Of a stretch of DNA of 64,000 nt, positions 1 through 13,400 are shown piece after piece (the first letter of the stretch is position 1; every line of letters begins with the position of its first letter). The DNA lies in the NCBI RefSeq assembly GCF_901933205.1, contig NC_044572.1, positions 60,298,965 to 60,362,964 on the forward strand, in the 5' to 3' direction. The notes under the pieces were generated by a model, which saw nothing but the letters and a program-made list of their open reading frames with translations, was not told where the DNA came from and made no database searches. Source of the DNA: Camarhynchus parvulus. Lineage: Eukaryota; Chordata; Aves; Passeriformes; Thraupidae. The position numbers and the translations under genes were made by a program.

Positions 1-1074
1 AACCTAACATATTTCAGTACCCTCCTCAGAGAAATATTTCTAGCTCTACTGGTGATTTATAGTTACTTCTCAATATAGGCTTTTTTGTTTTCCTTGTTTG
101 CCACTATTTTATCCTGTTATGATGAACTGACTTTTATTCAACTTCAACTAAAGCTTTTTTATTTGTCCATTTGACTATCACGAGACTGTTGGATAGATTT
201 TCTATGACTATCTAAAACATATTTCCATCATTTATCACAAAAATCTGAATTTAGCTGAATTAATATGGCAGATTTAGCCTTCCCTAAAGGAAATGTATAA
301 TACTTTACAGAAATAGTGTTTCTTTTTATGCAAAAATCCCACTATAAATCACAGAAAACTAACTTGGACATCCTGCTTGCCCATGATAACTCAAAATAGA
401 TGTACCCATAAGCAAACACACACATGCATGGGATTCTTTGACTTTGTTTCACCTGTGTCTGCATGAAAGTAGTGTTCAAGGGAAGTGCTGGAAGGACAGA
501 CTTGGAAGCACAAATCTTGATTTTATCTACACAGTCAACAGAACAGAGACTTCCATGAGTGTGCCTTTGGAGAATGAGCTCAATGCACAAGCAGGGAGTG
601 CGTCCTACGTGCCCTCTGTTTTCCCTGAGCCCTCTCCCAGCCACCCCGAGTCCCTTGGCAGGGTAGCTGTACACAAGTGTGCCTCCAGATGCTCTTTTGT
701 TCTTGCAGAAATTTTTCATTGCTGTTAACTTAGATCAGTCTTCTGGAGAGAACCTGACTCCTCTTTTTTGTTTCTCGAGCTTTCCTTCTCGCATTACCAA
801 GTCAGTAAACAGCTATACTGAATCTCAGTGTGCTTAAATGTAGCCTTCCATCCTGAGTCCCAACTCCCTCACCTTTGTTTTCAAATTGTGTCAACTTCTA
901 CTTCCCTTAAGTATGAGATACCAGCTCTATCAGCCACTTGTTTGGAAACTGAAAAAACAACTTTTATCTTATGCTGCCCTTCACATATAAGAGACTTCCT
1001 GTCAACACCAACAGCACTTACACATTATCTGTTTTCAAATCTCACCTTGAATATATTCTTTGCTATGATGTTCA

Positions 1075-1155
1075 AGGCAAAAACAAAACAGAAGAAAAAA
1101 AGAAAACTAAAAACAAAACAAAAGCAAGACAGTTTCAGAGACAGGAAAAAAAAAG
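1075..1155. repeat. A-rich low-complexity tract
   Basis: The plus strand is dominated by runs of A broken by single C or G bases (AAAACAAAACAGAAG-like pattern). It explains the lysine-rich overlapping open frames around 828-1193, which should not be taken as genes. Confidence 0.8.
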
Positions 1156-3410
1156 TCCAGAAAATGGAACATAAAAATATTTCCAATATTTAATGAATAT
1201 TTCTACTTTAAAAAAATAAACTAAAAAAGAGAGAAGTTGTATGGGCTTAGTGAAAAAAAATGCATGGGGAAAAGGTATACCTTGCCAATTTCAAAAATTT
1301 TGACTCAGTCTTCTCCATTTCTTCTCTGCCCTTCACAAAATCTTAACAACCAACTTGCATCTTCAGTCTCCTTTTGAAACCTTGAACATCTGAGCTTCAT
1401 GTCTTCCAGTTTTCTTATACGATTGTAAAGGCTAAGGTAATTTATTTTTCAATGAAAAACAACATCACAGGACTCCAGGACGAAGAATTTAAACAAAGGC
1501 ATCAAACACCACAAACCTCAAGACACAAATAATCAGATTTCCTAGGACAGGAGAATTGGAAAATAGTCTGTCTGACACTGATGCCTGAGGTAGTGGTTTG
1601 CCTCAGCTCACAGGCTCTCTAAAACAGCCTGACCTACATATTCCTCTTTTTCTTTTTTTTCCTAGGGCTCACTGAGAAAACAGACTTCCTACCACTATCA
1701 TGAGGTTCACTGGGAGGTTAAAAACATGGAGAGTTATCTTCAAGTATAGAAAGAGTAAAGTTTATTGTGTAAACATTTACACTGTGAACTGACCTTCTTC
1801 TGACTTCAACTGGTAAAGAGTCCAGGGGGAAATGTTTTGGGGCAGGAGTCCAGGAAGCTGAATGGAGTGGGAAGATAAAGAGTGGTCTGAAGTTGAACAG
1901 GGCAGTGGGGAGAGAGACAGATGAATGCTCCTCCGGCCCATGAGAAGGACTGCACATCTTTGGAAACAGATTCCATGACACTGATCTCAGAGACAAGCTG
2001 CTCCCTGCGTCCTTATCAGAACAGTTGCTTAGAAATCCAGGAAGACAGAGCACTTCCTTGAGGGTGCAGAGGTAGAAGGCATCTCAGGGCCATGATGCAA
2101 CACTCCCTCTGTGTCATCCTTTGAACTACACACCACAACTGAGATCTTCTGGGCAATTCAGGCACCTGAGTTCTCCTGAGGTTAAGCTGTGCACTGAGAT
2201 CCAGCCACCTAAACATGATGCCATTTTAGATGCCCAAGGGCATCCCACAAAACATGTGTCTGTGGGGGGTGGGGAGGGAGTGTTTTCTGTAGGTCTGAGC
2301 ATTCATCCCCACGGGAAAGTTTCAGATTCTAGGACGCTTCAGAGGGCACCTGATGTGTCAGCATGCTTCCATCTGGAGCTGTCTACAAAACATACTGACT
2401 CCCAGAAGACTTCAACTGTCTGTAGAGTTTATTTACTAATATATATCATACATCCTATAATGTATTGAACAAGTTATTTCTTATATTTTCAGTAATCTGA
2501 ACTCTGAGGACCTCAGTTGTCCACACATGGCATATAGTGCTTAGGATATTTAAGACATCCTAAGGTGTCTAAGACATCCAGATAGCAATATCAAATATTA
2601 CACAGGACCTGAAAGGTATCTATAACAACCTGACACTGTGCCAAGTGGGAAAAAATCAGGTAACTCAAACCATACTAGGTAGATTGAGCAATTTCTTGGG
2701 TTTTTTACTGTAGAAATGGGATGAATGTTGGTTAACATCCACAGTGACCCTTCACCTATCCCCTAATTTCTGCATGCTCAGTGTGATGGGGTATGTGGTT
2801 TGTGATGGGATTTGGCAAGGCTTTCTGCTGGTATCATCCTAGAGGACTGTAATTTACAGACAACTCAAATGAGCTGCCAGCCCTAAACCACTGGATAATT
2901 GACATTTCCCAGTCAAAGCAAGACAGCAGATTTTGTGTAGGTGTGGACATGGGAACAGTGTGTGGAGAGAGATCTGTATAACTTCTCTGCCAGTAAAATA
3001 AACACACCATCCCTGTCTATTAAGGACAGTGAAGATTAAATGTGTGGCATAACTTCTTAAATTTTTTTTCTGTGCACATCAAAGTAAACTCAAGGGTACT
3101 TCACCAGGTAGCTAGAAACAGAAGAAACAATGAAGATATATGAATGTTTTGCCTCAAGCTGAGGAATTTTTTAATGTCCTCAGAGAATGAGCCTACATAG
3201 TAATGCAAAATCCCAGACACCCCTTCTTCACTTTCCCATTGTTACTAAGGTTTCATGTGCAGAGACACATTCTCACATAGCAAAGAATAATCAATTTGCT
3301 TGGGCACGTGGATTCCTTGGGCTATCACAGCCCTTTCAGTCCCAGTTCACAGTGTTTGTCTGTGTGCTTCATATACAGGGTATTGTTCCTCCAAAAACCA
3401 GTAACTGGGA

Positions 3411-3507
3411 AAGAAAAAAACCCAAAACAGTTACACAGAAAAAGAAAAACAAAACAGAAAAAAACCAAAAACAAAAAAAAAAAAAAAAAAAAAGAACCAC
3501 AAAAACC
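3411..3507. repeat. A-rich tract with a run of 21 A
   Basis: An A-rich stretch culminates in an uninterrupted run of A at 3473-3493. No target-site duplication or retroposed body is obvious upstream, so I treat it as a simple repeat and not as the tail of a processed copy. Lysine-rich and, on the other strand, phenylalanine-rich open frames here are artefacts of the tract. Confidence 0.85.
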
Positions 3508-4282
3508 CACCGAACCAGCATTCAACACAGAATCACAAGTATACAGGCGTAGACATTCAGTTAAGATTTATTATATATTTCTGTCACCTTTTATAAAACT
3601 CAATAGAATGGAGTCACACAGACAGCTACTTTGGCTTTATTTTTATTTTAATTAATATTCAGTGTTTCCTTTTCTCATAAATTTTGGGAAATACAGTAGA
3701 GAGAAAGACAGTGCTGAAAATATCAGGTACCTCTGTCAGACAGTCAAGAATTCAAATACAATTATAAGGAATGAATTTTATGTGAGGCAAGAGAAAGAGG
3801 GGCAAAAACCCTTGTGTCACTTTGAACAGTGACAGGACAGTTAGAGTTACAGCTAAGACCCTAGAGAATGAGACTGGTGGCTTTCAAGGGCAGATATTTG
3901 ACTGCAAGTTCAGACCATCCATGTCAGAACTTTATATGAGGTTTAAAGTGCAGAGTGATTGAGTTATCCAAGAAAAAGGCATTCATAAGTCTTCAAGCAG
4001 GAAAGGCCAATAATTACAGTAGCAAGGTTTCCAATACCTTTAGTGCAGTATGAGATGCCTGCAAGACTTCATGGCTCTGTGCTGTGGAGAGATTCCTCTC
4101 TTCTTTAACAAGGCAATTAAAGCACTGCACACTCACTCTGCAGTGAAGACTTGTGCAGGTATTGAGCAGCAGAGAAGTCAATACATGAAGTCATTAGAGA
4201 AATGATTTCTTATGAAAATTGCCCTCTCCATCTCTTCTCTAATCAAAGTGGAGAAATTTCTGTCTCCTGCTGCTACCCTACA

Positions 4283-4323
4283 TTACTCTCTCTTTCTCCT
4301 TTCTCTGTCTCTCTCTCTTTCTA
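4283..4323. repeat. CT-rich pyrimidine tract
   Basis: An imperfect CT repeat about 40 bases long ends in TTTCTAG. The end resembles a splice acceptor, but no plausible exon follows it. Confidence 0.75.
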
Positions 4324-5721
4324 GCTGCGCAAATTCTCAAAGTGTCCCACAAAAGAGATGTGAAAATTTGGAATTAACCAGGCCCTAAAAATCTCATAGC
4401 AAATCCTATGCTGAAATCCTAGAGGCAGAGTGGAAAATATTTCTGGAGAATAGCTGGAATTTTTCCAAGAATTTTTAAGAGCTTGAATATCTTGGGGGAA
4501 TATATAAAAACAACCTCATGATTCAGCTAACCAAGGCAGTAAAACAAGTTCCTGAAGGCAAGGATCAGCACTTTGAATATATTTGGGTGCTTCCTTTAAT
4601 CCCTGTGTTTCTTTTTCCTTCTTCTGTCCTTTTCCCAGTTCCTTCCTCCTTTGAAGTAAGAAAGGTAGACTTTATAAGTTACTTTTCCTTCTCACCCAGC
4701 CAACAGGGAAGGGTCATGAGTAGGGCAGCCAGTTCCCTCTTCTTTGAAAGCTGTATGAGTGTTCTACTTTAGATACACATCCTCTTGCCTAAGCCCCAGC
4801 ACAGTGTGAACCTTATCACAAATTTATAAGCTCCAGTTCTGTCCTTTAATCTACCTAGTCCAGGCATGTAACATCTTCTTAATTATAACTCAAATGTAGA
4901 AATCATACCATTGTCATCTTTCATTATTAAAACAGAATAAAGCCTCTATTGCAGTTTCTTATAAAATGGTGTTTAATTTCCAGCACAAAAAAGACCACCA
5001 CTACAGGTCTTAAACATACTTGCACGCATTCCCAGCTCTGGAAGTGGGATCTCCCATGTTTGAAGAAGCCTGTCTGACCCCATGAATAATGAACTATTTA
5101 AGAACTTCAAGAAGAATCCTCAAAGAGATCAATCAAGTAAAACCAAAGAGAATGACAAGAATACAAGATTAAAGAAGAGTCTGTGAATAATCTTGACAAA
5201 GTTGATTTGAGCACCTAAAAGTTTAATAGATTTAACAGACAATGGCTAAAGCTAACTCACATATTATGGCTTGCGTGATCCTAGCTGGAAGCATTTTAGA
5301 TACACGTGAGCAGTCTCAAATCACCTGAACTTTACAAAGTATGCTGCCCTTGGCTATTAGTTAAGGAAACATGGTGGCTACTAGAAGCTTGTTGTTTCTT
5401 AGAGGTATCAGGACAAGATCATGATTTAACCAACAAAAGAAAAGCTTCTAAGAAGAGGAAAACTTCAGTCATCAGTTATATCTATGCTAGCAAGTGGTGT
5501 GACAGAGTAGATAATCAAGACAGTCACTGCTGACACCTTCACCCCATATGCAGTTCACAGGGCTTTTTTCAGATTTGAACCAACCTCATGAAACAAATGA
5601 CTCTTTCACATACATGGTTCAACACTTCCAAAAGGACCATTCCCTGGCTGGATTCCACTTGGGGTTGTACTGCATCTGATTTGCACCTAGAGCAAACCAT
5701 TCAGTTTGTCTTCAGGGCTTG

Positions 5722-5991
5722 TTGGGACAGGACAAAGGGAAATGGTTTTAAATCAAAAGAAGATAGATTTAGACTGGATAAAAGGAATACATTTTTTATG
5801 GTGAGGGTGGTGAAACAGTGGAAAGGTTTCCCAGAGAGGTAGTAGGAATAGACATTCCTGGAACATTCAAGGCCAGGTTGGATGGAGCTCTGAATAACCT
5901 GATCTGGTTGGAGACATCCCTGTTCATTGCAGGGGATTTGGAGTAGGTGGCTTTGAAATGTCCCTTTCAACCCAAACTACTCTATGAATTC
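5722..5991 (+). mobile_element. CR1 LINE, 5'-truncated 3' end
   Basis: This is the last part of a CR1 non-LTR retrotransposon in sense orientation. The translation at roughly 5727-5842 ([16 protein letters not shown], then [11 protein letters not shown]) resembles the C-terminal end of the CR1 ORF2 reverse transcriptase, which in the family reads like S-D-R-T-R-G-N-G followed by a V-x-x-W-N-x-L-P motif. The non-coding tail follows, including TTCAAGGCCAGGTTGGATGG, a well-known CR1 stretch, and the element ends close to CAACCCAAACTACTCTATGA, a decayed form of the CR1 3' terminus. It lacks almost all of ORF2, as is usual for 5'-truncated CR1 copies. The family is clear; the exact 5' edge is uncertain by tens of bases. 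Confidence 0.9.
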
Positions 5992-7370
5992 AGAGCTCTG
6001 AAGAGAAGGAAAGCTCAGCATCTGAAAATTCTCCCAGTTTAGTAGTGCTTCCGTGGAATGAGAGAATAGAGCCAACGAGATTTAAAATAATGACATCATC
6101 TCTATGCACTCGTTAACCTTACAGATAGCAGGAAGTAAACTCCTAGGCCTTGCATCCCAAACCTTTAGCTCATTTAAAATTTATGTTCAGTGCTCTATCT
6201 CTATCTCTCCAAAAACACTGAGCCACCAGTCAAGAATGGAATTTAACATCGTGCCAGACATAAGAAAACCCTTATCCATGACTCAGTGTCCGCAGACAAA
6301 GCATTTCTGAGTCACACTGAAATTCAGTCCCAGGAACCAACAAATGTAAACATACCATTCCCCCAGCCATCCTATGGGCTCAGAGTACAGTAAGTTACAA
6401 AGTGAGGACATACAGTAAAGTATGTGAAAACTAACCCTCCCCACTAGAGACTACGCCTCCACAGAACTAACCAAGGCAGAACTATGCACCAACTCAAAGA
6501 ATTTGAGGATCAGAAAGCAAAAGAATTAAAACTATCCCACCATTATCCTCCAGAGCTCATTTCATCAAAAGAAACTGGCCTTTTGTCCATGGAGACACAA
6601 ATAAACTTAAAAGTCATAAAAAATATGAGAATCCTTCTACAGTCAAGTGCCTACTTTACAAACAAGATGGCTTATTTCAATTAATATCCCATCTTTCCTC
6701 ACTTGAACAAAAGTTGAGCCCAGCAAAGCACATGAAGGAACATGTACATCCTTTAAAAATTCAATAACCACACTGGAGAAGATTGGCCTCTTCACAGACA
6801 TCAAATGATGCACAAATTAAGGCACTTCATCAAATCAAGGTCTCAGTTTGCTGAAGCAGGCTTTCCAGTTGGCAGCAAATGAGGCTGAAATACAAACAAG
6901 AGGTTTCTGTTATCTGTAACATGAAATTTCAGGTCATACTTGTACATGTAAGTGCAACAGATCTGCATCTCATAACCCCAGAAGCAAATGGGAGTGCTTT
7001 TAAAAAGAAAAGAAATCTGTTGTAATCTTTTCTCATTTATACTTGCACAAGAAATTGAGCCCAAAGAAGTTCCATTGTCACCTGACCTGCAACCATTAAT
7101 ATCAGTATAGAAAAATATTTATTACAAAAAAGATAATTTAGCAATGAACTTCAATGTGGAAAAACTAGTAAAACCCAAGACTCAGGTAAAATAAATAACA
7201 ATCTTCTGCATCACTCTTCTTACATTTTGTACTTTCATAGGCCCCTGTAAGTATCTTAAATCTTTCAGTTGTTAATTCAAAGAGAATAAATGAGGCATTA
7301 AGCCTGGGCAGAATATTCATTCTTTCCCCCTCTACTGATGTGATTTTTTGACTGTTTTTAGCACACACAG
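5992..7370. other. Unique non-coding DNA between CR1 fragments
   Basis: No exon, RNA gene or repeat is recognisable. The short open frames here lack any family resemblance. Confidence 0.55.
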
Positions 7371-7520
7371 AGTCACAAAACCACAGAATGTGCAAAGATG
7401 GAAGACACCACAGTGGGTCATCTGTTTCAGCCTCTCTGCTCAAGCAGGGTCATCCTAGAGCACAAGGCCCAGGATTGCAGGCAGGATCCAGGCAGTTCTG
7501 GAATATCTCCAGTGACTGAG
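7371..7520 (-). mobile_element. CR1 LINE 3' end, antisense
   Basis: On the plus strand this begins with AGTCACAAAACCACAGAATG, a decayed reverse complement of the CR1 3' terminus. It continues with GCTCAAGCAGGGTCATCCTA and GGAATATCTCCAGTGACTGA, which match the usual CR1 3' untranslated order (a pair of dissimilar CR1 segments met when reading from the 3' end). Resemblance is lost after about 7520. It is a short, fairly old 5'-truncated copy inserted in minus orientation. Confidence 0.8.
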
Positions 7521-8145
7521 GCTCTTGAAAGTGTGCTAGGAAATACAGCCCAACTAAATTAGACTGAGATGGGTGCACAGTTGGCTGAAAATTGCCTTTA
7601 AAATGTTGGTATAAGCATTCACAACTAAACAGCACATATTTTTTTAACATGACCTCCCAAATTCCATGGTATTTTATAGTTTCATTTGCAAACAGAGTAA
7701 AGAAAACCTTAGTGGCCTTTGAAAACAGCATCAAACAGGGTGGTTAGCAGGCACTTCTGACAGTGTAAGACTAGAATGGAAAAGGTCCTTGTCCACTGGA
7801 GCAATACTCTGATAAACAGACGAGGTCAGAAAGGAGTAATGCAGATTCCTGTACTTAGGTCAGAATTAGTATCTCTATACATGTAATAGGGGAAAAATCC
7901 AGCTGATCAGAAGGTTTGCAGAAAAGAATTTGAGGGATTTCAAACTGCATATGAGTCAACTAACTACTCTGTTTGAAAAAAAAACATACACAATTGAAGA
8001 GGTAAAAAAAGAAGCACATCCTTTTATATAAGGAATCCTCTCACTTTTCCTTTTCCTGGGCATTGTGTCAGTTGTAGGAGCAGTCTTCTAGGAGGGCAGT
8101 AGCCTCTGGATGTCCACAGGAGAACAGGGACTGTAAAGAAAAAAT

Positions 8146-8331
8146 GGGATTCTTTAGTCTAGAGAAGAGGGACTCATGAAGAACATGTTTGTCTTAAAAT
8201 ATGGAAAAGATTGCCATGAAGAACCATCTATTCTCTTTATCCACCATGGCTAGGATAAAAATGATAGGTTTAAATCCCAGTTGTGAAGATAGAGAATAAA
8301 TATTAGGAAAATATTTCCAACAATAGGGTGC
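8146..8331 (+). mobile_element. Old CR1 LINE fragment (ORF2 C-terminal region)
   Basis: The order of motifs matches the CR1 ORF2 end: GGGATTCTTTAGTCTAGAGA (family: L-F-S-L-E-K-R), then a tract corresponding to GGATAGGACAAG..GGGTTTAAA, then GAATAAATATTAGGAAAATA (family: R-K-N-F-F). Many substitutions and small indels mean that no frame survives. It lacks the 3' terminus. The assignment rests on motif order and not on high identity, so it is less certain than the other CR1 calls. Confidence 0.6.
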
Positions 8332-8539
8332 CAAAAATAATAAAAAAGAAAAGGCTAGAGCTATAAGGGTGAGAACTTTATAAGATCCTTAAAATTTGGG
8401 ATAAAAAAGATCTTATGATCTCTTGTTGATGTTGTGTCTCTAAGTCTAGAAGAACAGAGTTGTAGAAGAGCTTCTCTGCTAATCTGAGAAGACACTAAGA
8501 TAAACACTGTCAGACAGGCAGTTCCTCTGGGTCTTTGAC

Positions 8540-8650
8540 CATGTGTGCGTGTGCACTCACACAATGTTCTGTGTGAGCATATATATATCCTCCTACATGT
8601 GTGTGTCTATGCATGTACAAGCCTGTGTTCATGCACATTCTTGTGTGAAC
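8540..8650. repeat. TG/CA-rich alternating purine-pyrimidine patch
   Basis: Several short TG runs (ATGTGTGCGTGTGCAC, ATATATAT, ATGTGTGTGTCTATGCATGT) are scattered over about 110 bases. It looks like a decayed TG microsatellite. Alternating purine-pyrimidine DNA of this kind can adopt Z-form; that is general knowledge and was not tested here. Confidence 0.65.
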
Positions 8651-10418
8651 ATAGTGTCCTTGACATGTGAAATTTAGTTTTGAAAACATTTAACAAAAGA
8701 TTGCCCTCCCCTGAACCTCAGCAGTATAAAGGGTTGAACTATGTAGGATGGCTGCTAACTAGGGATGCTGGTATTCTTGCCCACCCTCATCTCCCAAAGC
8801 AAAGCAGGTTTGGAGAGGTGAAAAGGTAGATGTGAAGAGGGTTTCCTATCTGAAAGGGCAGTTGGCGAAGTCTGTGTCTCATTTACATCCTCGTGTAGCA
8901 CTGAATGCAGCAAAGTGACAGCAGTATAAAACTGACTTGAAGAGAAAACCAGATCCTTATATGATTATAGTTATATATGAAGAGCTATTGATCTGGAGAT
9001 TTGTTCCACAAGGGTAAGATAATTCAACAAGTGTGTCTGATGAGACTCACACATAAGTAGCTTAATGGTGGAACCAGAATATGATACAAAATAAACATCC
9101 AAGCAGCGCAGACTATATCTAAACCTGGTGAATGAAGGAGACAATTATCCTCAGTATTCAGACCAAATGGTTTTAATTTGCACTTGGCAGCTCCTTTTCT
9201 CCATTTTGGAATATCTAGACAAAGTTTTCCTCAGTATTGCATTCCCACTCTACAGTTTCAGTGCTCTGGGTGGCTGCCCAATGAAAAGCTAATCAACTAT
9301 GCACATTTCACTTAATCATACCAATATATCACCTCTACTCATGACCACACAGCCCAGAGAGTGGCAGCACACAAGAAACCTGAGAGCATGCTGAAGTTAG
9401 ATGGGAAGACATGGAGGAAGTTAGGTAATTTTATTACAAGAACAAAGTTACTTAATTAAATCCCTTTAAAAGTTTATGAGATGGTCTGAGGAGGCCAGGA
9501 AAGAAAGTTTTCCCCAAATGGAACACAGCAAATACTAGCCCGCATTACTCGCAGGAAGGAGGGAATGGGAACTTACCCTAAAAATATTTAGCTGCTTCCA
9601 GCAATGAAGAAAAGAATTTGCAATATTAAAAAAACCCTGCAGTAGGTTTGTGTCAGGGGTTTTTTGAATTTCGTTTTTAGAAGGTCTGCACTCACTCTTC
9701 TTGCCTCAACAAAGATACAAAGCCTGGGGATAGAGGGGGAAAAAGAACGCAGCTTTTAGAGGGTCATTAAAAATTTTAGAATCTCCCATATAAAAGTCCC
9801 TGAAGATCTCCTCTGCATTAAATACACTTGAGGGTCTCACTGTTCTGAGTAGCTGCCTAGACTGCACATGTGGCTCCCCCCGAGGATGAGTGAGAATATT
9901 CCATTCCCTCAGAGATCCCCTGGCTCGCCGGGCTGCACGTGTGCAACCAGAACGGATACACTCCAGCCGAAGGCTGCTGTGGCTGGCAGAGCCAGAATTT
10001 TGCTGTAATGGCTGAAGCTGTGACCAAGAACCTGTCTCTCCACCCTTCCCAGTAATCCCCCTGCTAGCAGCATGTGGCAAGAAATCATCTCATTTCAATG
10101 CAGGAAGGATAAGAGGAAAAACTGAATAGCAAAACCAGGGGAGTGGGGCACAAGAAAAAGAGGCATAAAGATATGCCTAGGCAAATATATTCCAAACTGG
10201 GAGAATGTTGGGAAGCAAAATAGGGAGGAAATTACTCTTATGAGGCAATAGAGTTTGAGATTGGAGAAGATGGCAAGGAAAAGGAGACATGACAGAAACA
10301 GTTTAGCAGAGAAAGAGAAAAAGGCATCAAGCTGCAAAGGGTAGAAAGATTTGTGCCCAGCAGAGAACATGTATATGCAGAGCCTGAAGTCAGGCACAAC
10401 ATTCCACTTTGTCTGAGT

Positions 10419-10448
10419 ATTATAAATTATATTATTAATATATATTAT
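10419..10448. repeat. AT-only patch
   Basis: Thirty bases of only A and T, with local self-complementarity around TATTAATATATATTA. It is low complexity, with no function inferred. Confidence 0.7.
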
Positions 10449-13400
10449 GGTCACCTTGTGATAATCATTCACATAAGACAACAACTTTCAATCAATTAAT
10501 CTGAAACTTGAGCAGCAGAAATCTGAGCAGTTTGCCTAAACAATTGTGATTAACCATTCTAGAAGGCAATTGATCCAATGTTCAGAACAATGAGACATTA
10601 TACATGTACATGATGAATACTCTTTTGTTAAATATGCGAAGTCAAACACTTAGAAAAAAGGAAAGGCTAGAATCAAGGCTATAGTTGTCTAATATAAGAC
10701 TTGCATGCTGATGCATTAAGACATAAACATATAAATTTTGCAGATTGACTTAATCAAGAATCAGGATACATCAGTTCTGAACTAACACTCTACTCTTTAA
10801 TATTTTTTGGGGTTTTTTTCCCTGGATTTCTGATTTCCTGCAGTTGACTGTTCCGTCCTTTTTCTTATTTTTATTTTTATCCATTTACTTTCTATTCTTG
10901 CAGCAAATGCAGAGGAGGAGCAGACTTCTGTGAACAAATGTATTTTCCTGTAGCAGTCTTCTTTAATCCCCCAAAATAATGTGTGCACCTGTGCCTGAAT
11001 GAGTAAGACTGTTCTTTGGCTGAGGGCAAGCAACAGCACAGTCCAGATCTGCATAGATAAATTCTGCTTCTCTCCCAACAAACAGGCTGGCTGCATCAAA
11101 ACAATCTATCAGGAAGTGACCTGGGTTCCCTGCTCGTGTTCATGCATTGACTGTGCAGATGTTCTCAGGCTTGAATAAAAAAAAAACATACCAAGAGCAT
11201 CAGGTATAGAGATTTGTAATCCCACACATAAACCCATATACTTACTTGCCCTGTTTCATTTAGTAGAGGTATAGCCAATAAGACTTCAATTCTATGCAAG
11301 AACTAAAGGAAGACCATGTAAATTAAGACCATCATCATGTACATAGGCCAGCATCTTTAGATCTGGTGTTTCCAAATAAATGTACTTGTCTCTGAAACTT
11401 CAACAATATGCTTTTAGTGTAATTTGTCTGTGTGTTGCATAATTCATATAGAGACACCATGCCCTGCATAATAAGTTGGTTGGAAAATCCAGAAAGAAAC
11501 AAAAAAATATATCCAAAGAAATGGTATTAAGGAAACAACCTAAGAACTGGAAATCTAAGCTCTTCTACCTGGGAGCATTCCATTTTATGCCTCGGCATTA
11601 AAAAAATGCATATATTATGCACATGTATCACTTACTCCTGAAATAATATGTGCAGCATTGCATATCATTCTGCAGACAGGCAATTGGCAGGTGTTTTTTA
11701 CAATAGCAAGATGAATTCACGGTATGGGATATGTTGATTACTCATGTCAGTCCCTTTGAAATTTTAAAGCGAGAGTAATCAGAGCTATAAATCTCTCCTA
11801 AGTATAATTAGATTACTATTTATACCTAGTGTTGTTAAAACCAGCCTAAGAAATTACTTTTAAGGTGCCATTACTGAAGGAATAATCACTTTAAAACAAT
11901 AATCACTCAGTTAAGTACAATTCATACACTTGCTTTTTATAATGAGAACACATAATTCAAGTATTTAAGAATACCGAATGTCTTTTCCTATTTAAAAGTT
12001 TGATAATGGCATTTTCAGACTTCAAAGTTTTTTACAATATATGGCAGGTCTGGGAGCATTCTTCAATACCATAAAGCACTGAGATGAAGGATTAGATACA
12101 GTGGCAGCTCTGCACAGAAGGCACCCTTGGAGGGATGCAGGTTTTGTGTTAGAGAAAGTGCAGGTTATGACTACTGCAGGGCCCTATAGGGAGTATTATG
12201 ATAACGAGGCAATTATGATCAACTGACTAGAACTACAGCCATCTCCATAGACTTTTTATCTTTTAGGAACATATTAGAAATTCCAAAAGATTGTAAATTT
12301 ATATAATCTGTTATAATGGTTCATTCCTGTAAATTTACATCTTATTTCCCATGAGGCAACTATTTGACTTTTTTTTCTTCTGCAGTAGAGGCAAGGCAAA
12401 GCAGAATGCAAGCAGTAAAACATAAGCATCTAGTACCATCTTTTGTTTTAGCAGATCTCAATAAAGATATTTAAATTACTCTAAAATAAAAAGAGATATC
12501 TTTAATCCCCAGGTAGAAGCATGAAATTCCAGAAGAATGGGCTATTTTATTTTATCAGCAAGCATGTTCTTGTAGAGCTGGAGGCTTTGGTCAAGGAATG
12601 CTGATACAGCTCAAAGTTTGCTGGCATTCTGCAGGGCAGAACTTTCATTAAACTCTAGCAACTGCATGGAGAACACCAATACTTGGAAGATACCTCCAAA
12701 TCCATGGTTGGAAAAAGCCAGGTCAAAGGTTGTAGTACTAAGACAAAAATTATAATATATACATTGTCACAATATCCAGAAGCATCAGAGCCTATACCTC
12801 TCTTGATACGTATAAGCTTTAGCAGACCTTGTTCCTCATTTTTTTCTAGTGGAAATTCATGATCTTGCAGATTGTTTCACACCAAACAGATTCCTGAACT
12901 CAGCAGCTATTGGAAAGGCTTTGTCCATGACATATTACTCATGTGAAGTCAAGGGCAAAACTGCCCCCAAGGTCTCACAGCATTTTAAAGTTAGTTCTCA
13001 TATGGAACATCCTCCCTTTCCAAGGAGTCGCTTCATAGCTCCATTAATATTTTATTACACAAAACTCAGAAATGGAAAAAGCATATGTTTGGAATGATAT
13101 GTAGCAATAAGAATAGGACCCTGTTTTTATGTAGTTTTCCACTGCATGAGCCAACTCATGTATTTAACAGTTTTAGTTCCATTCTCTTTCACTTTTATTT
13201 TTTCCTAGAATCTTCAGCTAAAGAATTGTTCTAATAGATGTATTTTATCTTAAACATTGGCAACCGTGTATTTCAGCCTCTAGATATTGCAAGACATAAT
13301 ATTGGTCAGGTTTAGCAACTTATAAAAATCACAGTTTAAGTATAATTCTTCAGGTTGTATTATTCTACCATAAGACAAAATCTAGTTTTCCTGTGCTGTT

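Larger units (their letters stand above)
1..5721. other. Unique non-coding DNA, no gene seen
   Basis: I see no recognisable exon, RNA gene or interspersed repeat here. The open frames are short (125 codons at most), lie on both strands and overlap each other, as expected by chance. Several of them are translations of A-rich tracts that give runs of lysine. The notable low-complexity parts are an A-rich stretch near 1075-1155, an A-rich tract near 3411-3507 and a pyrimidine tract near 4283-4323, listed separately. Confidence 0.6.

Noticed and set aside
1583..1614. let-7-like string CTGAGGTAGTGGTTTGCCTCAG that can fold as a short hairpin
   Set aside because: Only the first few bases resemble the let-7 seed, the stem is about six pairs and there is no extended precursor.
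3187..3655. Lysine-rich frames on plus strand and phenylalanine-rich frame on minus strand
   Set aside because: They are translations of an A-rich simple repeat.
10095..10484. Minus-strand frame of 129 codons rich in F, L and S
   Set aside because: Its composition follows the A/T-rich, purine-biased plus strand. It resembles membrane segments only because of base composition.
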